DNA of 52,581 bases, from positions 1 to 52,581 of the forward strand of contig NZ_CAMQXC010000004.1 in the NCBI RefSeq assembly GCF_947038635.1, in the 5' to 3' direction. The translations under genes and the position numbers were made by a program. The notes beneath the pieces are model-generated. The model was not told where the DNA came from and did not search any database. It worked only from the letters and a program-made list of their open reading frames with translations. The stretch's first letter is position 1. The number at the start of each line of letters is the position of its first letter. Positions 17,363-25,959 of this stretch are shown here, piece by piece. The DNA comes from an uncultured Cetobacterium sp. Its GTDB lineage: Bacteria; Fusobacteriota; Fusobacteriia; Fusobacteriales; Fusobacteriaceae.

Positions 17363-18236
17363 AAAGTTATGCTTAATGATAAGTTGTATATTTTTTATTA
17401 GCTGTTCTCCCTTAAAAACTAAAAATGATACTTCTGAAAAAAAACTTGAAAAAAAAGAAAGTTTAAATCAACACACTCATTTAAAGAGTAATGAGTACTT
17501 AAAATTAGGAAATGGAAAAGAGATTATATATGAACCAGAAGGAATAAGAAGTGAAGTTGTAGAAAAAAAGGAGATAAATGGAACTAAATTTATAGAAGTT
17601 TATGATCCGTTAGAACCTTTAAATAGGAGAATATACTATTTTAATTACTATTTAGATAAGTATGTTTTAATTCCAGCTGTTAATACTTATGAATTTATAG
17701 CACCAAAATTTGTTCAAAAAGGTGTGTCTAATTTCTTTTCAAATTTACAAGAGATAAATACGTTCATAAACTCAATATTACAATTTGAAGGAAGAAAAGC
17801 TACAATAACTTTTGTTAGATTTGGAATAAATTCAACAATTGGTATTTTAGGATTATTTGATGTAGCATCTGCTTTGGAATTACCAAAAACATATGAAGAT
17901 TTTGGATTAACTTTAGCAAAATATGGAGTTGGAAATGGACCGTATTTAGTATTACCTGGTTTTGGACCATCTAATCTTAGAGATACAGCAGGTAAAGCAG
18001 TTGGAATAGCAAGTGTGTCAGAAATAAATCCATACGAACAACCTGTTGGTTTTGATGTTAATAACCCTGGAGTTACTGCAATGGGAGGAATTAATGCAAG
18101 AAAAGAAAATCAGAACTTTAGATACTATGGGACTGGAAGTCCTTTTGAATATGAGTATGTAAGATATTTCTATACTAAATATAGAGATACATTAATAGAT
18201 GTAAATGATGTAAAAGTAAAGGGGAGAGGTGAATAG
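17352..18236 (+). CDS. mlaA: MlaA/VacJ-family outer-membrane lipoprotein
   Basis: MlaA removes mislocalised phospholipids from the outer leaflet of the outer membrane and passes them to periplasmic carriers. The 294-residue sequence has a lipobox (FISC, Cys about 18), a Lys/Glu-rich linker to about 85, then the VacJ domain: YDPLEPLNRRIYYFNYYLDKYVL, VSNFFSNLQEINTFINSILQ, TFVRFGINSTIGILGLFDVA and GPYLVLPGFGPSNLRDTAG. It is strong evidence for an outer membrane. No mlaBCDEF genes are visible in the window. It overlaps the hydrolase upstream by 11 bases. Confidence 0.95.
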   Translation: MNYKKLCLMISCIFFISCSPLKTKNDTSEKKLEKKESLNQHTHLKSNEYLKLGNGKEIIYEPEGIRSEVVEKKEINGTKFIEVYDPLEPLNRRIYYFNYYLDKYVLIPAVNTYEFIAPKFVQKGVSNFFSNLQEINTFINSILQFEGRKATITFVRFGINSTIGILGLFDVASALELPKTYEDFGLTLAKYGVGNGPYLVLPGFGPSNLRDTAGKAVGIASVSEINPYEQPVGFDVNNPGVTAMGGINARKENQNFRYYGTGSPFEYEYVRYFYTKYRDTLIDVNDVKVKGRGE

Positions 18237-18238
18237 TT

Positions 18239-19630
18239 TTGAATTTACAAGAGTTTGTACTAAATTACAAAGATGATGTTGTTAAATCAATTCAGGAGTC
18301 AGTTAGAATTAAAAGTGTGCAAGAGGCGCCATTAGAAGGAATGCCTTTTGGAGAAGGACCTGCAAAAGCTCTAGAGCACATGTTAGATTTAGGAAAAAAA
18401 TTAGGTTTTGAAGTTGAAAATTTTGATAATTATGCAGGTCATATTGATTTTGGTGTAGGTTCAGATGACGAGATGATAGGTATTCTTGGACATGTGGATG
18501 TTGTACCTGAGGGAAAAGGATGGGATCATCCACCATATGAAGCAAAAATAGTAGATGGTAAAATGTATGGAAGAGGAGTTTTAGATGATAAAGGTCCTAC
18601 AATTGCGGCTTTATATGCATTGAAAGCTATTAAAGATTCAGGAGTTAAATTAAGTAGAAAAGTTAGAGTAATAGTAGGAGCTAATGAAGAAACTGGATGG
18701 GGATGTATGAACCATTATTTTGGAAAATTAAATATGCCACAGCCAGCAATGGCATTTACTCCAGACTCGTCATTTCCTGTAACTTATGCTGAAAAAGGAA
18801 TATTACATTTAATGCTAAGTCAAGAGTACCAGGAAGAGTTAAATTTTTCAATAAAAGGTGGAGTAGCATTTAATTCAGTTCCAGATTCTGCTATAGGCTT
18901 ATTTCCATTATCAATGAAAGATGAAATATTTTCAAATTTAGAAAAATATAATGAAGGAAAAGAGTTTAAGATAGTAGCAACTGAAAAAGATGGAAAAATA
19001 GAAATAATTTCTTTAGGAAAAGCTTCTCATGGAGCTAGACCAGCAAATGGATATAATGCAATATCAGCTTTATTTACTTTCTTATCAACTTTAAAAATTG
19101 AAGATGAAAAATTAAAAAATTTAGTAGAGTTCTTTAATGAGTATATAAAGATGGAGTATTCAGGAGAGAGATTAGGAATTAATTTTGAAGATGAACCATC
19201 TGGAGTATTAACATTAACTATTGGTAAAATTGAGTGTGAAGGTAAAAATGTAATGTTTGGATTTGATATTAGATATCCAGTTACATTTACAAAAGAACAA
19301 GTAATTGATCAAGTAGAAAAAAGAGCAAAAACTAAAAATTTAAATGTTTCAATAAGATCAGCTAAGAATCCGCTATATGTTCCTAAAGATAGTTTCTTGG
19401 TAACAACATTAATGGATATATATAAAGATATAACTGGTGATATAGATGCAGAGCCAGTTTCTATTGGTGGAGGAACTTATGCTAGAGCTGTAACAAATGG
19501 AGTTGCATTTGGAGCTTTATTAAAAGATCAAGAGGATAATATGCATCAAAAAAATGAATATTTAGAATTAGATAAATTAGACACTTGGTTAAAAATATAT
19601 GTTCAAGCAATATATGATTTAGCAAAATAA
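18239..19630 (+). CDS. pepV: M20-family dipeptidase (PepV-like)
   Basis: A cytoplasmic zinc dipeptidase of 463 residues. Metal-site segments are ILGHVDVVPEGKGWDHPPYEA (His and Asp), GRGVLDDKGPTIAAL (bridging Asp), NEETGWGCMNHYFGK (catalytic Glu pair) and the C-terminal NMHQKNEY His. The PepV signature GHVDVVPEGxGW and length fit PepV better than DapE or ArgE. The start is TTG 18239, two bases after mlaA, with GGGGAGAGG upstream. A terminator follows. Confidence 0.9.
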   Translation: MNLQEFVLNYKDDVVKSIQESVRIKSVQEAPLEGMPFGEGPAKALEHMLDLGKKLGFEVENFDNYAGHIDFGVGSDDEMIGILGHVDVVPEGKGWDHPPYEAKIVDGKMYGRGVLDDKGPTIAALYALKAIKDSGVKLSRKVRVIVGANEETGWGCMNHYFGKLNMPQPAMAFTPDSSFPVTYAEKGILHLMLSQEYQEELNFSIKGGVAFNSVPDSAIGLFPLSMKDEIFSNLEKYNEGKEFKIVATEKDGKIEIISLGKASHGARPANGYNAISALFTFLSTLKIEDEKLKNLVEFFNEYIKMEYSGERLGINFEDEPSGVLTLTIGKIECEGKNVMFGFDIRYPVTFTKEQVIDQVEKRAKTKNLNVSIRSAKNPLYVPKDSFLVTTLMDIYKDITGDIDAEPVSIGGGTYARAVTNGVAFGALLKDQEDNMHQKNEYLELDKLDTWLKIYVQAIYDLAK

Positions 19631-19640
19631 AAGTGTAAGA

Positions 19641-19666
19641 AAAAACTGCAGTATTGCAGTTTTTTT
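19641..19666 (+). terminator. Intrinsic terminator after pepV
   Basis: AAAAACTGCA and TGCAGTTTTT pair around a 4-base GTAT spacer region, with T continuing to 19666. Confidence 0.85.
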
Positions 19667-19729
19667 ATTTTTTGCAAAAATAAAAAATAGACAAAAATAC
19701 TAAAAAAATAGTACATGAGAAAAATTAGA

Positions 19730-19769
19730 ATCTATATTAATAATAATTATATATTTTATTAATATAGAT
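19730..19769. repeat. 14-base inverted repeat upstream of the DUF3798 operon
   Basis: ATCTATATTAATAA (19730-19743) and TTATTAATATAGAT (19756-19769) are exact inverted copies separated by 12 bases. The site lies 95-134 bases before the binding-protein ATG in a very AT-rich gap (19,667-19,863) with no gene and no convincing -35 box. It could be an operator or a 5' mRNA hairpin. Confidence 0.6.
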
Positions 19770-19863
19770 ATAATAAAAATATATTTTTAAAAAACTATAA
19801 TATAAAATATATTAATTCAAATAATAAAAATTAAAATAAAGTTGTAGGGAGGGATAAGGATTT

Positions 19864-21042
19864 ATGAAAAAATTTTTTTTAATTTTAATGAGTTTTTTAT
19901 TATCAATAGTTAGTATGGGACAAGCACCATATCACATTGGAGTAATAACAGGAACAGTTTCTCAATCAGAAGATGGACTGAGAGGAGCTGAAGAAGCCAT
20001 AAAATTATATGGAGCAGCAGATAAGGGTGGAGAGATAGTTCATGTAACTTATCCAGATAATTTTATGCAAGAGATGGAGACAACAATCTCTCAAATGGTA
20101 AGTTTAGCAGATGATCCTAAAATGAAAGCTATTGTTGTAGGAGAAGCAATTCCAGGAACAGTAGAAGCATTTAGAAGAATTAGAGAAAAAAGACCTGATA
20201 TTTTACTTTTAGCAAATTCTCCACATGAAGATCCAGAAATGATTGGAGAGGTTTCAGATTTAGTTGTTAATCCAGATAGTATAGCAAGAGGTTACTTAAT
20301 AGTAAAAGCAGCAAAAGAGATGGGAGCAGACAAGTTTATGCATATATCATTTCCGAGACATATGAGTTATGAGCTTCTATCAAAAAGAAGAAATGTAATG
20401 AAAGTTGCTGCAAATGATTTAGGAATGGAGTTTATTGAAATGACAGCCCCGGATCCCGTAAGTGATGTAGGAGTCGCAGGAGCACAACAATTTATTTTAG
20501 AGCAAGTTCCAAATTGGATAACTAAATATGGAGATAAAACAGCTTTTTTTGCAACAAATGATGCTCATACAGAGCCGTTATTAAAAAGAGTTGCAGAGAA
20601 AGGTGGATACTTTGTTGAAGCAGATTTACCATCGCCTACAATGGGATATCCAGGAGCTTTAGGAATACAATTTACAGAAGATGAAAAAGGAAATTGGCCA
20701 AAGATTTTAGAAAAAGTTGAAAAAACTGTAGAAGAAAAAGGTGGAGCAAAAAGAATGGGAACATGGGCTTATTCGTATAATTTCTCTGTTACAGTTTCTT
20801 TAGTTGATTTAGCAAAAGAAGTACTAGATGGTAAAGCTCAAATAGATGATTTTGATGCTTTAAAAGAAGTTCTGGCAAAAAATACTCCAGGAGCTCAATG
20901 GAATGGAAGTAATTATGTAGATGTTAGAGGAGTAGAAAAAGAGAATTTCTATTTATTATATCAAGATACATATGTTTTAGGAAAAGGTTATTTAAAAATG
21001 ACAGAACTAGAAGTGCCAGAAAAATATTTTTCAATAAAATAA
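19864..21042 (+). CDS. DUF3798 family periplasmic binding protein of an ABC importer
   Basis: A 392-residue exported protein with a type I signal peptide (about 1-20, ending SMGQA). The mature protein starts YHIGVITGTVSQSEDGLRGAEEA, which I recognise as DUF3798 (PF12683). This resembles type I sugar/nucleoside binding proteins in layout: IVVGEAIPGTVEAFRRIRE, KTAFFATNDAHTEPLLKRV and MGYPGALGIQF. A following ATPase and two permeases make an importer component very likely. The ligand is unknown. GGGAGGG precedes the ATG. A stable hairpin separates it from the ATPase gene. Confidence 0.85.
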   Translation: MKKFFLILMSFLLSIVSMGQAPYHIGVITGTVSQSEDGLRGAEEAIKLYGAADKGGEIVHVTYPDNFMQEMETTISQMVSLADDPKMKAIVVGEAIPGTVEAFRRIREKRPDILLLANSPHEDPEMIGEVSDLVVNPDSIARGYLIVKAAKEMGADKFMHISFPRHMSYELLSKRRNVMKVAANDLGMEFIEMTAPDPVSDVGVAGAQQFILEQVPNWITKYGDKTAFFATNDAHTEPLLKRVAEKGGYFVEADLPSPTMGYPGALGIQFTEDEKGNWPKILEKVEKTVEEKGGAKRMGTWAYSYNFSVTVSLVDLAKEVLDGKAQIDDFDALKEVLAKNTPGAQWNGSNYVDVRGVEKENFYLLYQDTYVLGKGYLKMTELEVPEKYFSIK

Positions 21043-21051
21043 TTGAAATTA

Positions 21052-21084
21052 TTGACCACTAGACTTTACCTGACTAGTGGTCAA
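21052..21084 (+). terminator. Intercistronic hairpin between binding protein and ATPase genes
   Basis: TTGACCACTAG and CTAGTGGTCAA form a perfect 11-base-pair stem with an 11-base loop, followed by AATTTTTG, a weak T tract. It starts 9 bases after the binding-protein stop. It is likely a partial terminator or a 3' mRNA stabiliser that raises the binding protein over the membrane components. Confidence 0.75.
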
Positions 21085-21118
21085 AATTTTTGATAGAGGT
21101 ATAGGAGGAAGTGATATA

Positions 21119-22711
21119 ATGCAAAAAGAACTTTTAAGGATGTCAGGAGTATCTAAGAGTTTTGGAGAAAACACAGTATTAAAAGATATAAATTTTACGA
21201 TAAAAGAGGGAGAGATAGTAGGTCTTGTTGGAGAAAATGGTGCAGGGAAATCTACTTTAATGAAGATAATATTTGGAATGTCTCTAATAGAAGAAACTGG
21301 TGGATATAATGGAGAAATGATTTTTCAAGGTAAAAAAGTACATTTTAAAAGTTCTTTTGATGCTTTAAATGCGGGAATAGGAATGGTTCATCAAGAATTT
21401 TCTTTAATTCCAGGATTTAAGGCTTCAGAGAATATAGTTTTAAATAGAGAGAGTTTAAAAAGGTCTTTTGTGAAAGAAATATTTGGAGAAAGAATAAGTA
21501 AAATAGATTTTGAAAAAGATAGAGAACGAGCAAAGATTGCGATGTCACATTTAGGAGTTGATTTGAATGTAGATACCAAAGTTGATGAGATGCCTGTAGC
21601 GCATATGCAATTTACAGAGATTGCAAGAGAAATAGAGAGAGAAAATGTAAAGTTATTAGTTTTAGATGAGCCAACTGCAGTTTTAACAGAAAAAGAAGCT
21701 GAAATTTTATTAAAAACAATGAAAAGATTAGCTAGTGAAGGAATAGCAATTATATTTATAACTCATAGATTAAATGAAATTATGGATGTCTCAGATAGGA
21801 TTATAGTTTTAAGAGATGGTATTATGATGAGTGAATTAGAAACATCAGAAACTAATGTAGATGAAATTACAAAATTAATGATAGGTAGAGAGATAGGAGG
21901 GAAAGCTAAAAAAGAAGAGAAAAAAGAGAATAACCCAGAAATTATTTTAGAAATGAAAAAGTTATGGGTAGATATGCCAGGAGAAAAAGCTAAGAATATA
22001 AATTTAAAAGTTCGAAAAGGTGAAATAATAGGATTAGGAGGAATGGCTGGTCAAGGGAAAGTAGGAATAGCTAATGGAGTAATGGGACTTTATCCAGCAG
22101 GGGGAGAGGTTATATATAAAAATGAAAAAATAAATTTAAACAATCCTAAAATTCCTTTAGAGAAAGGTATGTATTTTGTATCTGAAGATAGAAAAGAAGT
22201 TGGACTCATACTTGATGAAAAGATAAGTATGAATATAGCTTATCCATCAATATATATAAAAAGTAAATTTTTAAAAGAAAAATATTTTGGACTATTAAAA
22301 AGTATAGATGAAAAAGAAATAGACAAAAATAGTGAACATTACATTGAGAAATTAGAGATTAAATGTATGGGTGGGAACCAAAGGGTAGGAGAACTAAGTG
22401 GTGGAAACCAACAAAAAGTATGCTTAGCAAAAGCATTTACAATAAACCCAGATATACTTTTTATATCAGAACCTACAAGAGGAATCGATATTGGAGCAAA
22501 AAAAATTGTTCTTGAAACATTGAAAGAATATAATAAAAATAGTGGGATGACAATAATTTTAACTTCGTCAGAATTAGAAGAGTTAAGATCAGTTTGCGAT
22601 AGAATCGCAATTGTAACGGAGGGTGAAATTGCAGGTATTTTATCTCCAGAGGATGACCTGTTAGAGTTTGGAAAATTAATGACAGGAGTTAAGGGGGATA
22701 AAAATGAATGA
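21119..22711 (+). CDS. ABC transporter ATPase with two nucleotide-binding domains (RbsA/MglA-like)
   Basis: A 530-residue tandem ATPase energising the importer. Domain 1 (about 1-245) has Walker A GENGAGKST and Walker B LLVLDEPTA, but its signature position reads MPVAHMQFTEIARE instead of LSxGQ. Domain 2 has a degenerate Walker A (GGMAGQGKVGI) but intact ELSGGNQQKVCLAKA and LFISEPTRGIDIGAKK. One composite ATP site therefore looks complete, as is usual in RbsA-type ATPases. A GTG frame start at 21077 lies inside the upstream hairpin; ATG 21119, 10 bases after AGGAGG, is clearly better. Confidence 0.93.
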   Translation: MQKELLRMSGVSKSFGENTVLKDINFTIKEGEIVGLVGENGAGKSTLMKIIFGMSLIEETGGYNGEMIFQGKKVHFKSSFDALNAGIGMVHQEFSLIPGFKASENIVLNRESLKRSFVKEIFGERISKIDFEKDRERAKIAMSHLGVDLNVDTKVDEMPVAHMQFTEIAREIERENVKLLVLDEPTAVLTEKEAEILLKTMKRLASEGIAIIFITHRLNEIMDVSDRIIVLRDGIMMSELETSETNVDEITKLMIGREIGGKAKKEEKKENNPEIILEMKKLWVDMPGEKAKNINLKVRKGEIIGLGGMAGQGKVGIANGVMGLYPAGGEVIYKNEKINLNNPKIPLEKGMYFVSEDRKEVGLILDEKISMNIAYPSIYIKSKFLKEKYFGLLKSIDEKEIDKNSEHYIEKLEIKCMGGNQRVGELSGGNQQKVCLAKAFTINPDILFISEPTRGIDIGAKKIVLETLKEYNKNSGMTIILTSSELEELRSVCDRIAIVTEGEIAGILSPEDDLLEFGKLMTGVKGDKNE

Positions 22712-23738
22712 GAATATAGTAAAAAAAATAAAAGAGATAGGATTACCAAGAATAATAATAGCCTTGTTTTTACTTTCGCTATATATACTAGCACCTTTTG
22801 TAGGAGTTAATTTAAAAGTAGCTTTTCAGGATACTTTAATTAGAGTAGGAATGAATATAATATTAGTATTATCTCTTATTCCAATGATTCAAGGAGGAAC
22901 AGGATTAAACTTTGGTATGCCTTTAGGTGTAGAGGCAGGATTACTTGGAGCAGTTTTAAGTATAGAACTAGGATTAACTGGATTACTTGGATTTTTAGGT
23001 GCAATATTAATATCATTACCAATATCAATATTATTTGGTTATGGATATGGCTCTATATTAAATAGAGTTAAAGGTGGAGAGATGATGATAGCAACGTATG
23101 TTGGGTTTTCATCAGTTGCATTTATGTGTATTATGTGGCTCGTATTACCTTTTAAAAAGCCGGATATGATTTGGGCATATGGTGGAGAGGGATTAAGAAC
23201 AACAATAAGTGTTGAAGGGTATTGGAATAAAATTTTAGGTGCAATATTTTCTTCCTCAGGAAATTTTAGTTATATTGGAGAGATAGTATTCTTTTTATTA
23301 TTGGCATTTTTAATAAAAGAATATTTTAAAAGTAGGAATGGATTAGCTATGAAAGCTGTTGGAGCTAATGAAAAATTTGCTAGATCAATAGGTGTTGATA
23401 TTAACAAAGCGAGAATAAATTCAGTTATAATGTCAACTATGATAGCAGGTATCGGAATAATTGTTTACCAACAAAGTTTTGGATTTATACAGTTATATTT
23501 AGCGCCTTTTTATATGGCATTTCCTGCTATAGCAGCAATTTTAATTGGAGGAGCTTCAGTGAGAAAAGCTTCTATATTTAATGTTATCATTGGAACTGTT
23601 TTGTTTCAAGGAGTTATAACAATGACTCCAATAGTAATAAGCGGATTGATAAAAACAGATATGTCAGAAACTATAAGAGTTATAATATCAAATGGAATGA
23701 TAATTTATGCATTAACTAGAAAAGGAGGAGAAAGATAA
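22704..23738 (+). CDS. ABC transporter permease (BPD_transp_2 family), first subunit
   Basis: A 344-residue polytopic membrane protein with about 8-10 hydrophobic segments. It has the family's GGTGLNFGMPLGVEAGLLGA segment and the cytoplasmic coupling region AMKAVGANEKFARSIGVDINKARINSVIMSTMIAGIGGI-like stretch (EAA-loop equivalent). Family members transport sugars, nucleosides or branched-chain amino acids. The start overlaps the ATPase gene by 8 bases. It pairs with the next gene as a heterodimer. Confidence 0.9.
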   Translation: MNENIVKKIKEIGLPRIIIALFLLSLYILAPFVGVNLKVAFQDTLIRVGMNIILVLSLIPMIQGGTGLNFGMPLGVEAGLLGAVLSIELGLTGLLGFLGAILISLPISILFGYGYGSILNRVKGGEMMIATYVGFSSVAFMCIMWLVLPFKKPDMIWAYGGEGLRTTISVEGYWNKILGAIFSSSGNFSYIGEIVFFLLLAFLIKEYFKSRNGLAMKAVGANEKFARSIGVDINKARINSVIMSTMIAGIGIIVYQQSFGFIQLYLAPFYMAFPAIAAILIGGASVRKASIFNVIIGTVLFQGVITMTPIVISGLIKTDMSETIRVIISNGMIIYALTRKGGER

Positions 23739-24835
23739 TGGAGAAAATAAAAAGTTTTTTACAAAAGAATATAGTTCCAATTTTTATTTTAATCTTTATT
23801 TCTTCAATAATTCCAATATCTAAATTAACTCCTCAATACTTAATTCAAGAGATGATATTAAGATTAGATAGAAATTTATTTTTAGTTTTATCACTATTAA
23901 TCCCAATAATAGCTGGAATGGGATTAAACTTTGGTATCGTTTTAGGAGCAATGGCTGGACAAATAGCCCTTATTTTTATAACAGAATATAGAATAATAGG
24001 ATGGCAGGGTGTATTTTTAGCTATGATTTTATCAACTCCCATAGCAATGGCTTTGGGGTACTTTAGTGGAAATATATTAAATAAATCTAAAGGAAAAGAG
24101 ATGATAACTTCTATGATCTTAGGGTTATTTATGAATGGAATTTATCAATTAGTTGTTCTGTATGGAATGGGAAGTATAATAAAGATATCAAACCCAAAAT
24201 TGATACTTTCAAGAGGGAGTGGAATAAGAAATGCAATAGATTTGCAAGGTGTTAGAAGAGGATTAGATAACCTATTAGAGATAGATGTTTTGGGACAAAA
24301 AATACCAGCAGCAACATTTTTGTTAGTAGGGCTTTTATGCATATTTATAGTTTGGTTTAGAAAAACTAAATTAGGACAAGATATGAGAGCCGTAGGACAA
24401 AATATTGAAATAGCTAGAGCTGCAGGAATAAATGTAGATAGAACAAGAGTTTTAGCTATTGTAATATCAACGGTACTTGCAGGGTTTGGGCAGATTATAT
24501 ATTTACAAAATATAGGAACTATGAATACTTATAATAGTCATGAACAAATAGGGATGTTTTCTATTGCTGCTTTATTAATAGGAGGAGCATCAGCTGTTAA
24601 AGCAAGTATTCCAAACGCAATAACAGGAATTATTTTATTTCATATGATGTTTATTATTTCCCCAGTGGCAGGAAAAGAACTGATGGGGTCAGCTCAAATA
24701 GGAGAGTATTTTAGAGTGTTTGTATCATATGGAATAATAGCTTTAGTTTTAGTGATGCATGAATGGAGAAGAGAACGAGAGAAACGGGCAGAAAGAGCAA
24801 ATGAGATCTCTAATAGTAAGGGGGAAACTATATGA
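23738..24835 (+). CDS. ABC transporter permease (BPD_transp_2 family), second subunit
   Basis: A 365-residue paralogue of the preceding permease. It has the matching GMGLNFGIVLGAMAGQIALIF segment and the coupling region DMRAVGQNIEIARAAGINVDRTRVLAIVIST. The last 25 residues are a charged cytoplasmic tail (HEWRREREKRAERANE). The ATG shares one base with the upstream stop, and its own stop overlaps the next start (ATGA), so the operon is tightly coupled. Confidence 0.9.
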   Translation: MEKIKSFLQKNIVPIFILIFISSIIPISKLTPQYLIQEMILRLDRNLFLVLSLLIPIIAGMGLNFGIVLGAMAGQIALIFITEYRIIGWQGVFLAMILSTPIAMALGYFSGNILNKSKGKEMITSMILGLFMNGIYQLVVLYGMGSIIKISNPKLILSRGSGIRNAIDLQGVRRGLDNLLEIDVLGQKIPAATFLLVGLLCIFIVWFRKTKLGQDMRAVGQNIEIARAAGINVDRTRVLAIVISTVLAGFGQIIYLQNIGTMNTYNSHEQIGMFSIAALLIGGASAVKASIPNAITGIILFHMMFIISPVAGKELMGSAQIGEYFRVFVSYGIIALVLVMHEWRREREKRAERANEISNSKGETI

Positions 24836-25182
24836 GAAAAAAGTTAAGCATATTGATATTTTTGTTGATTGTATGTTTAATTGGTTGGGTTTTATATTCA
24901 ACAGGTCAAGAACATACTCTAATTGTAAATAACAGTTATAAAAATAAAGATATGAGTACAAATATAGTGATAAAAATTTCTGGAGAAAAAGATAAAAAAA
25001 TAGGAAAGAATAAAAAAGCTGTATTTGATTTGAAAGGAATAACTCATAAATTTTCTATTGTGGTAAATGAAAAAGAAATTGATGGAGTTATAAATTTTAA
25101 GATGAATAAAAGTGGAGAACTAGAAGTGGAGAAGTTTTTAAATAATGAAGAAAATTGGTTAAAAACAATTAATCAATATTAA
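24832..25182 (+). CDS. Small membrane-anchored protein of the DUF3798 transporter operon (possibly DUF6672)
   Basis: A 116-residue protein with one N-terminal membrane helix (about 4-22, LSILIFLLIVCLIGWVLY) and a lysine-rich domain predicted to be periplasmic (about 25-116), beta-like, with HTLIVNNSYKNKD and AVFDLKGITHKFSIVVN. No catalytic motif seen. It overlaps the second permease by 4 bases and ends the operon, so it is probably a transporter accessory. I have an uncertain recollection of a DUF6672 family linked to this operon; that name needs checking. Confidence 0.7.
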   Translation: MRKKLSILIFLLIVCLIGWVLYSTGQEHTLIVNNSYKNKDMSTNIVIKISGEKDKKIGKNKKAVFDLKGITHKFSIVVNEKEIDGVINFKMNKSGELEVEKFLNNEENWLKTINQY

Positions 25183-25211
25183 AAGGAGAGAATATAGTAT
25201 TCTCTCCTTTT
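25181..25211. terminator. Bidirectional terminator between the DUF3798 operon and the L,D-transpeptidase gene
   Basis: AAAAGGAGAGAA (25181-25192) and TTCTCTCCTTTT (25200-25211) are perfect inverted arms with a 7-base loop, giving U tracts on both strands. Confidence 0.88.
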
Positions 25212-25842
25212 AATTTATAAATGTACTCTCTTTTAAATATTTAGTATCGTCACCAGCTATAAAAATTATTGAGTTGTTAGATAAAAGATCAATGACCTCT
25301 TTAGAAAGTTCAGTTGGAATAGCAGGGCATCCAAGAGTTCTTCCTAAAAATCCCATTTGATCGATATATTTTTTAGATGCGTAATCAGCACCATGTATAA
25401 CAATTGCTCTGTCGTAAGCATTAGAGTTAAAACGATTTTCTAGACCTTTTAATCTTAAAGAATAACCATAGTTTCCAAAATATGGCTTTGTATCAGTAAT
25501 AAAAAATCCAAGAGAACTTTGGAAAGAGTTAGGTGCGTTAGAGAATTTTGTAGCAAGAACTTTTCCACTGTTTTTTCCATGAGAAACATAAGTATAATAA
25601 AGTAACTTTTTTTTCTTTAAATCAATAACTGAGAATCTTGGTTCAGTAGATGGTTTAGTAAAATCAATAACTGTTAAAAATTGAAAAGTTTTTCCTTTAA
25701 TTTTAGAAGCTCCTTTTACGGCATTTTTAAATACACTATAATTCATTTTATCTTTTAGTTCCAATGATTTATAGAGAGATGAAGTAGAGCTAAAAACAGT
25801 CATATAAAGAATCAAGAATAAAAATAATAATTTTTGTTTCAT
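25210..25842 (-). CDS. Murein L,D-transpeptidase catalytic domain protein (YkuD_2)
   Basis: A 210-residue exported protein with an N-terminal signal sequence (about 1-20). The catalytic region has VIHGADYASKKYIDQMGFLGRTLGCPAIP, with His about 149 and Cys about 172, matching the YkuD_2 variant (SxGCPAxP) rather than classic YkuD (SHGCxR). Family members are thought to act on peptidoglycan cross-links, with less direct evidence than for YkuD. It stands alone on the minus strand between two terminators. Confidence 0.87.
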   Translation of the reverse strand: MKQKLLFLFLILYMTVFSSTSSLYKSLELKDKMNYSVFKNAVKGASKIKGKTFQFLTVIDFTKPSTEPRFSVIDLKKKKLLYYTYVSHGKNSGKVLATKFSNAPNSFQSSLGFFITDTKPYFGNYGYSLRLKGLENRFNSNAYDRAIVIHGADYASKKYIDQMGFLGRTLGCPAIPTELSKEVIDLLSNNSIIFIAGDDTKYLKESTFIN

Positions 25843-25913
25843 AAACCACTCCTGAAAAATAAAATTTTGTTTTTTTTATTATAACAAAAAATAGGTCAAA
25901 AAGTAGAGAAAAA

Positions 25914-25949
25914 AATAAAAAAATGAGAAAATTCTTATTAAGAATTTTC
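25914..25949 (-). terminator. Intrinsic terminator after rqcH
   Basis: On the minus strand GAAAATTCTT and AAGAATTTTC form a 10-base-pair stem with a 3-base spacer, followed by TCA and a T-rich run. It lies 11 bases after the rqcH stop. Confidence 0.78.
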
Positions 25950-25959
25950 CCATTATATT

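Noticed and set aside
21077-21118. GTG start for the ABC ATPase
   Set aside because: It lies inside the intercistronic hairpin; ATG 21119 has AGGAGG at proper distance and begins the ABC domain normally.
22339-22794. 151-codon minus-strand frame opposite the ABC ATPase end
   Set aside because: Shadow of the ATPase and permease coding sequence; composition is that of a complement of AT-rich coding DNA.
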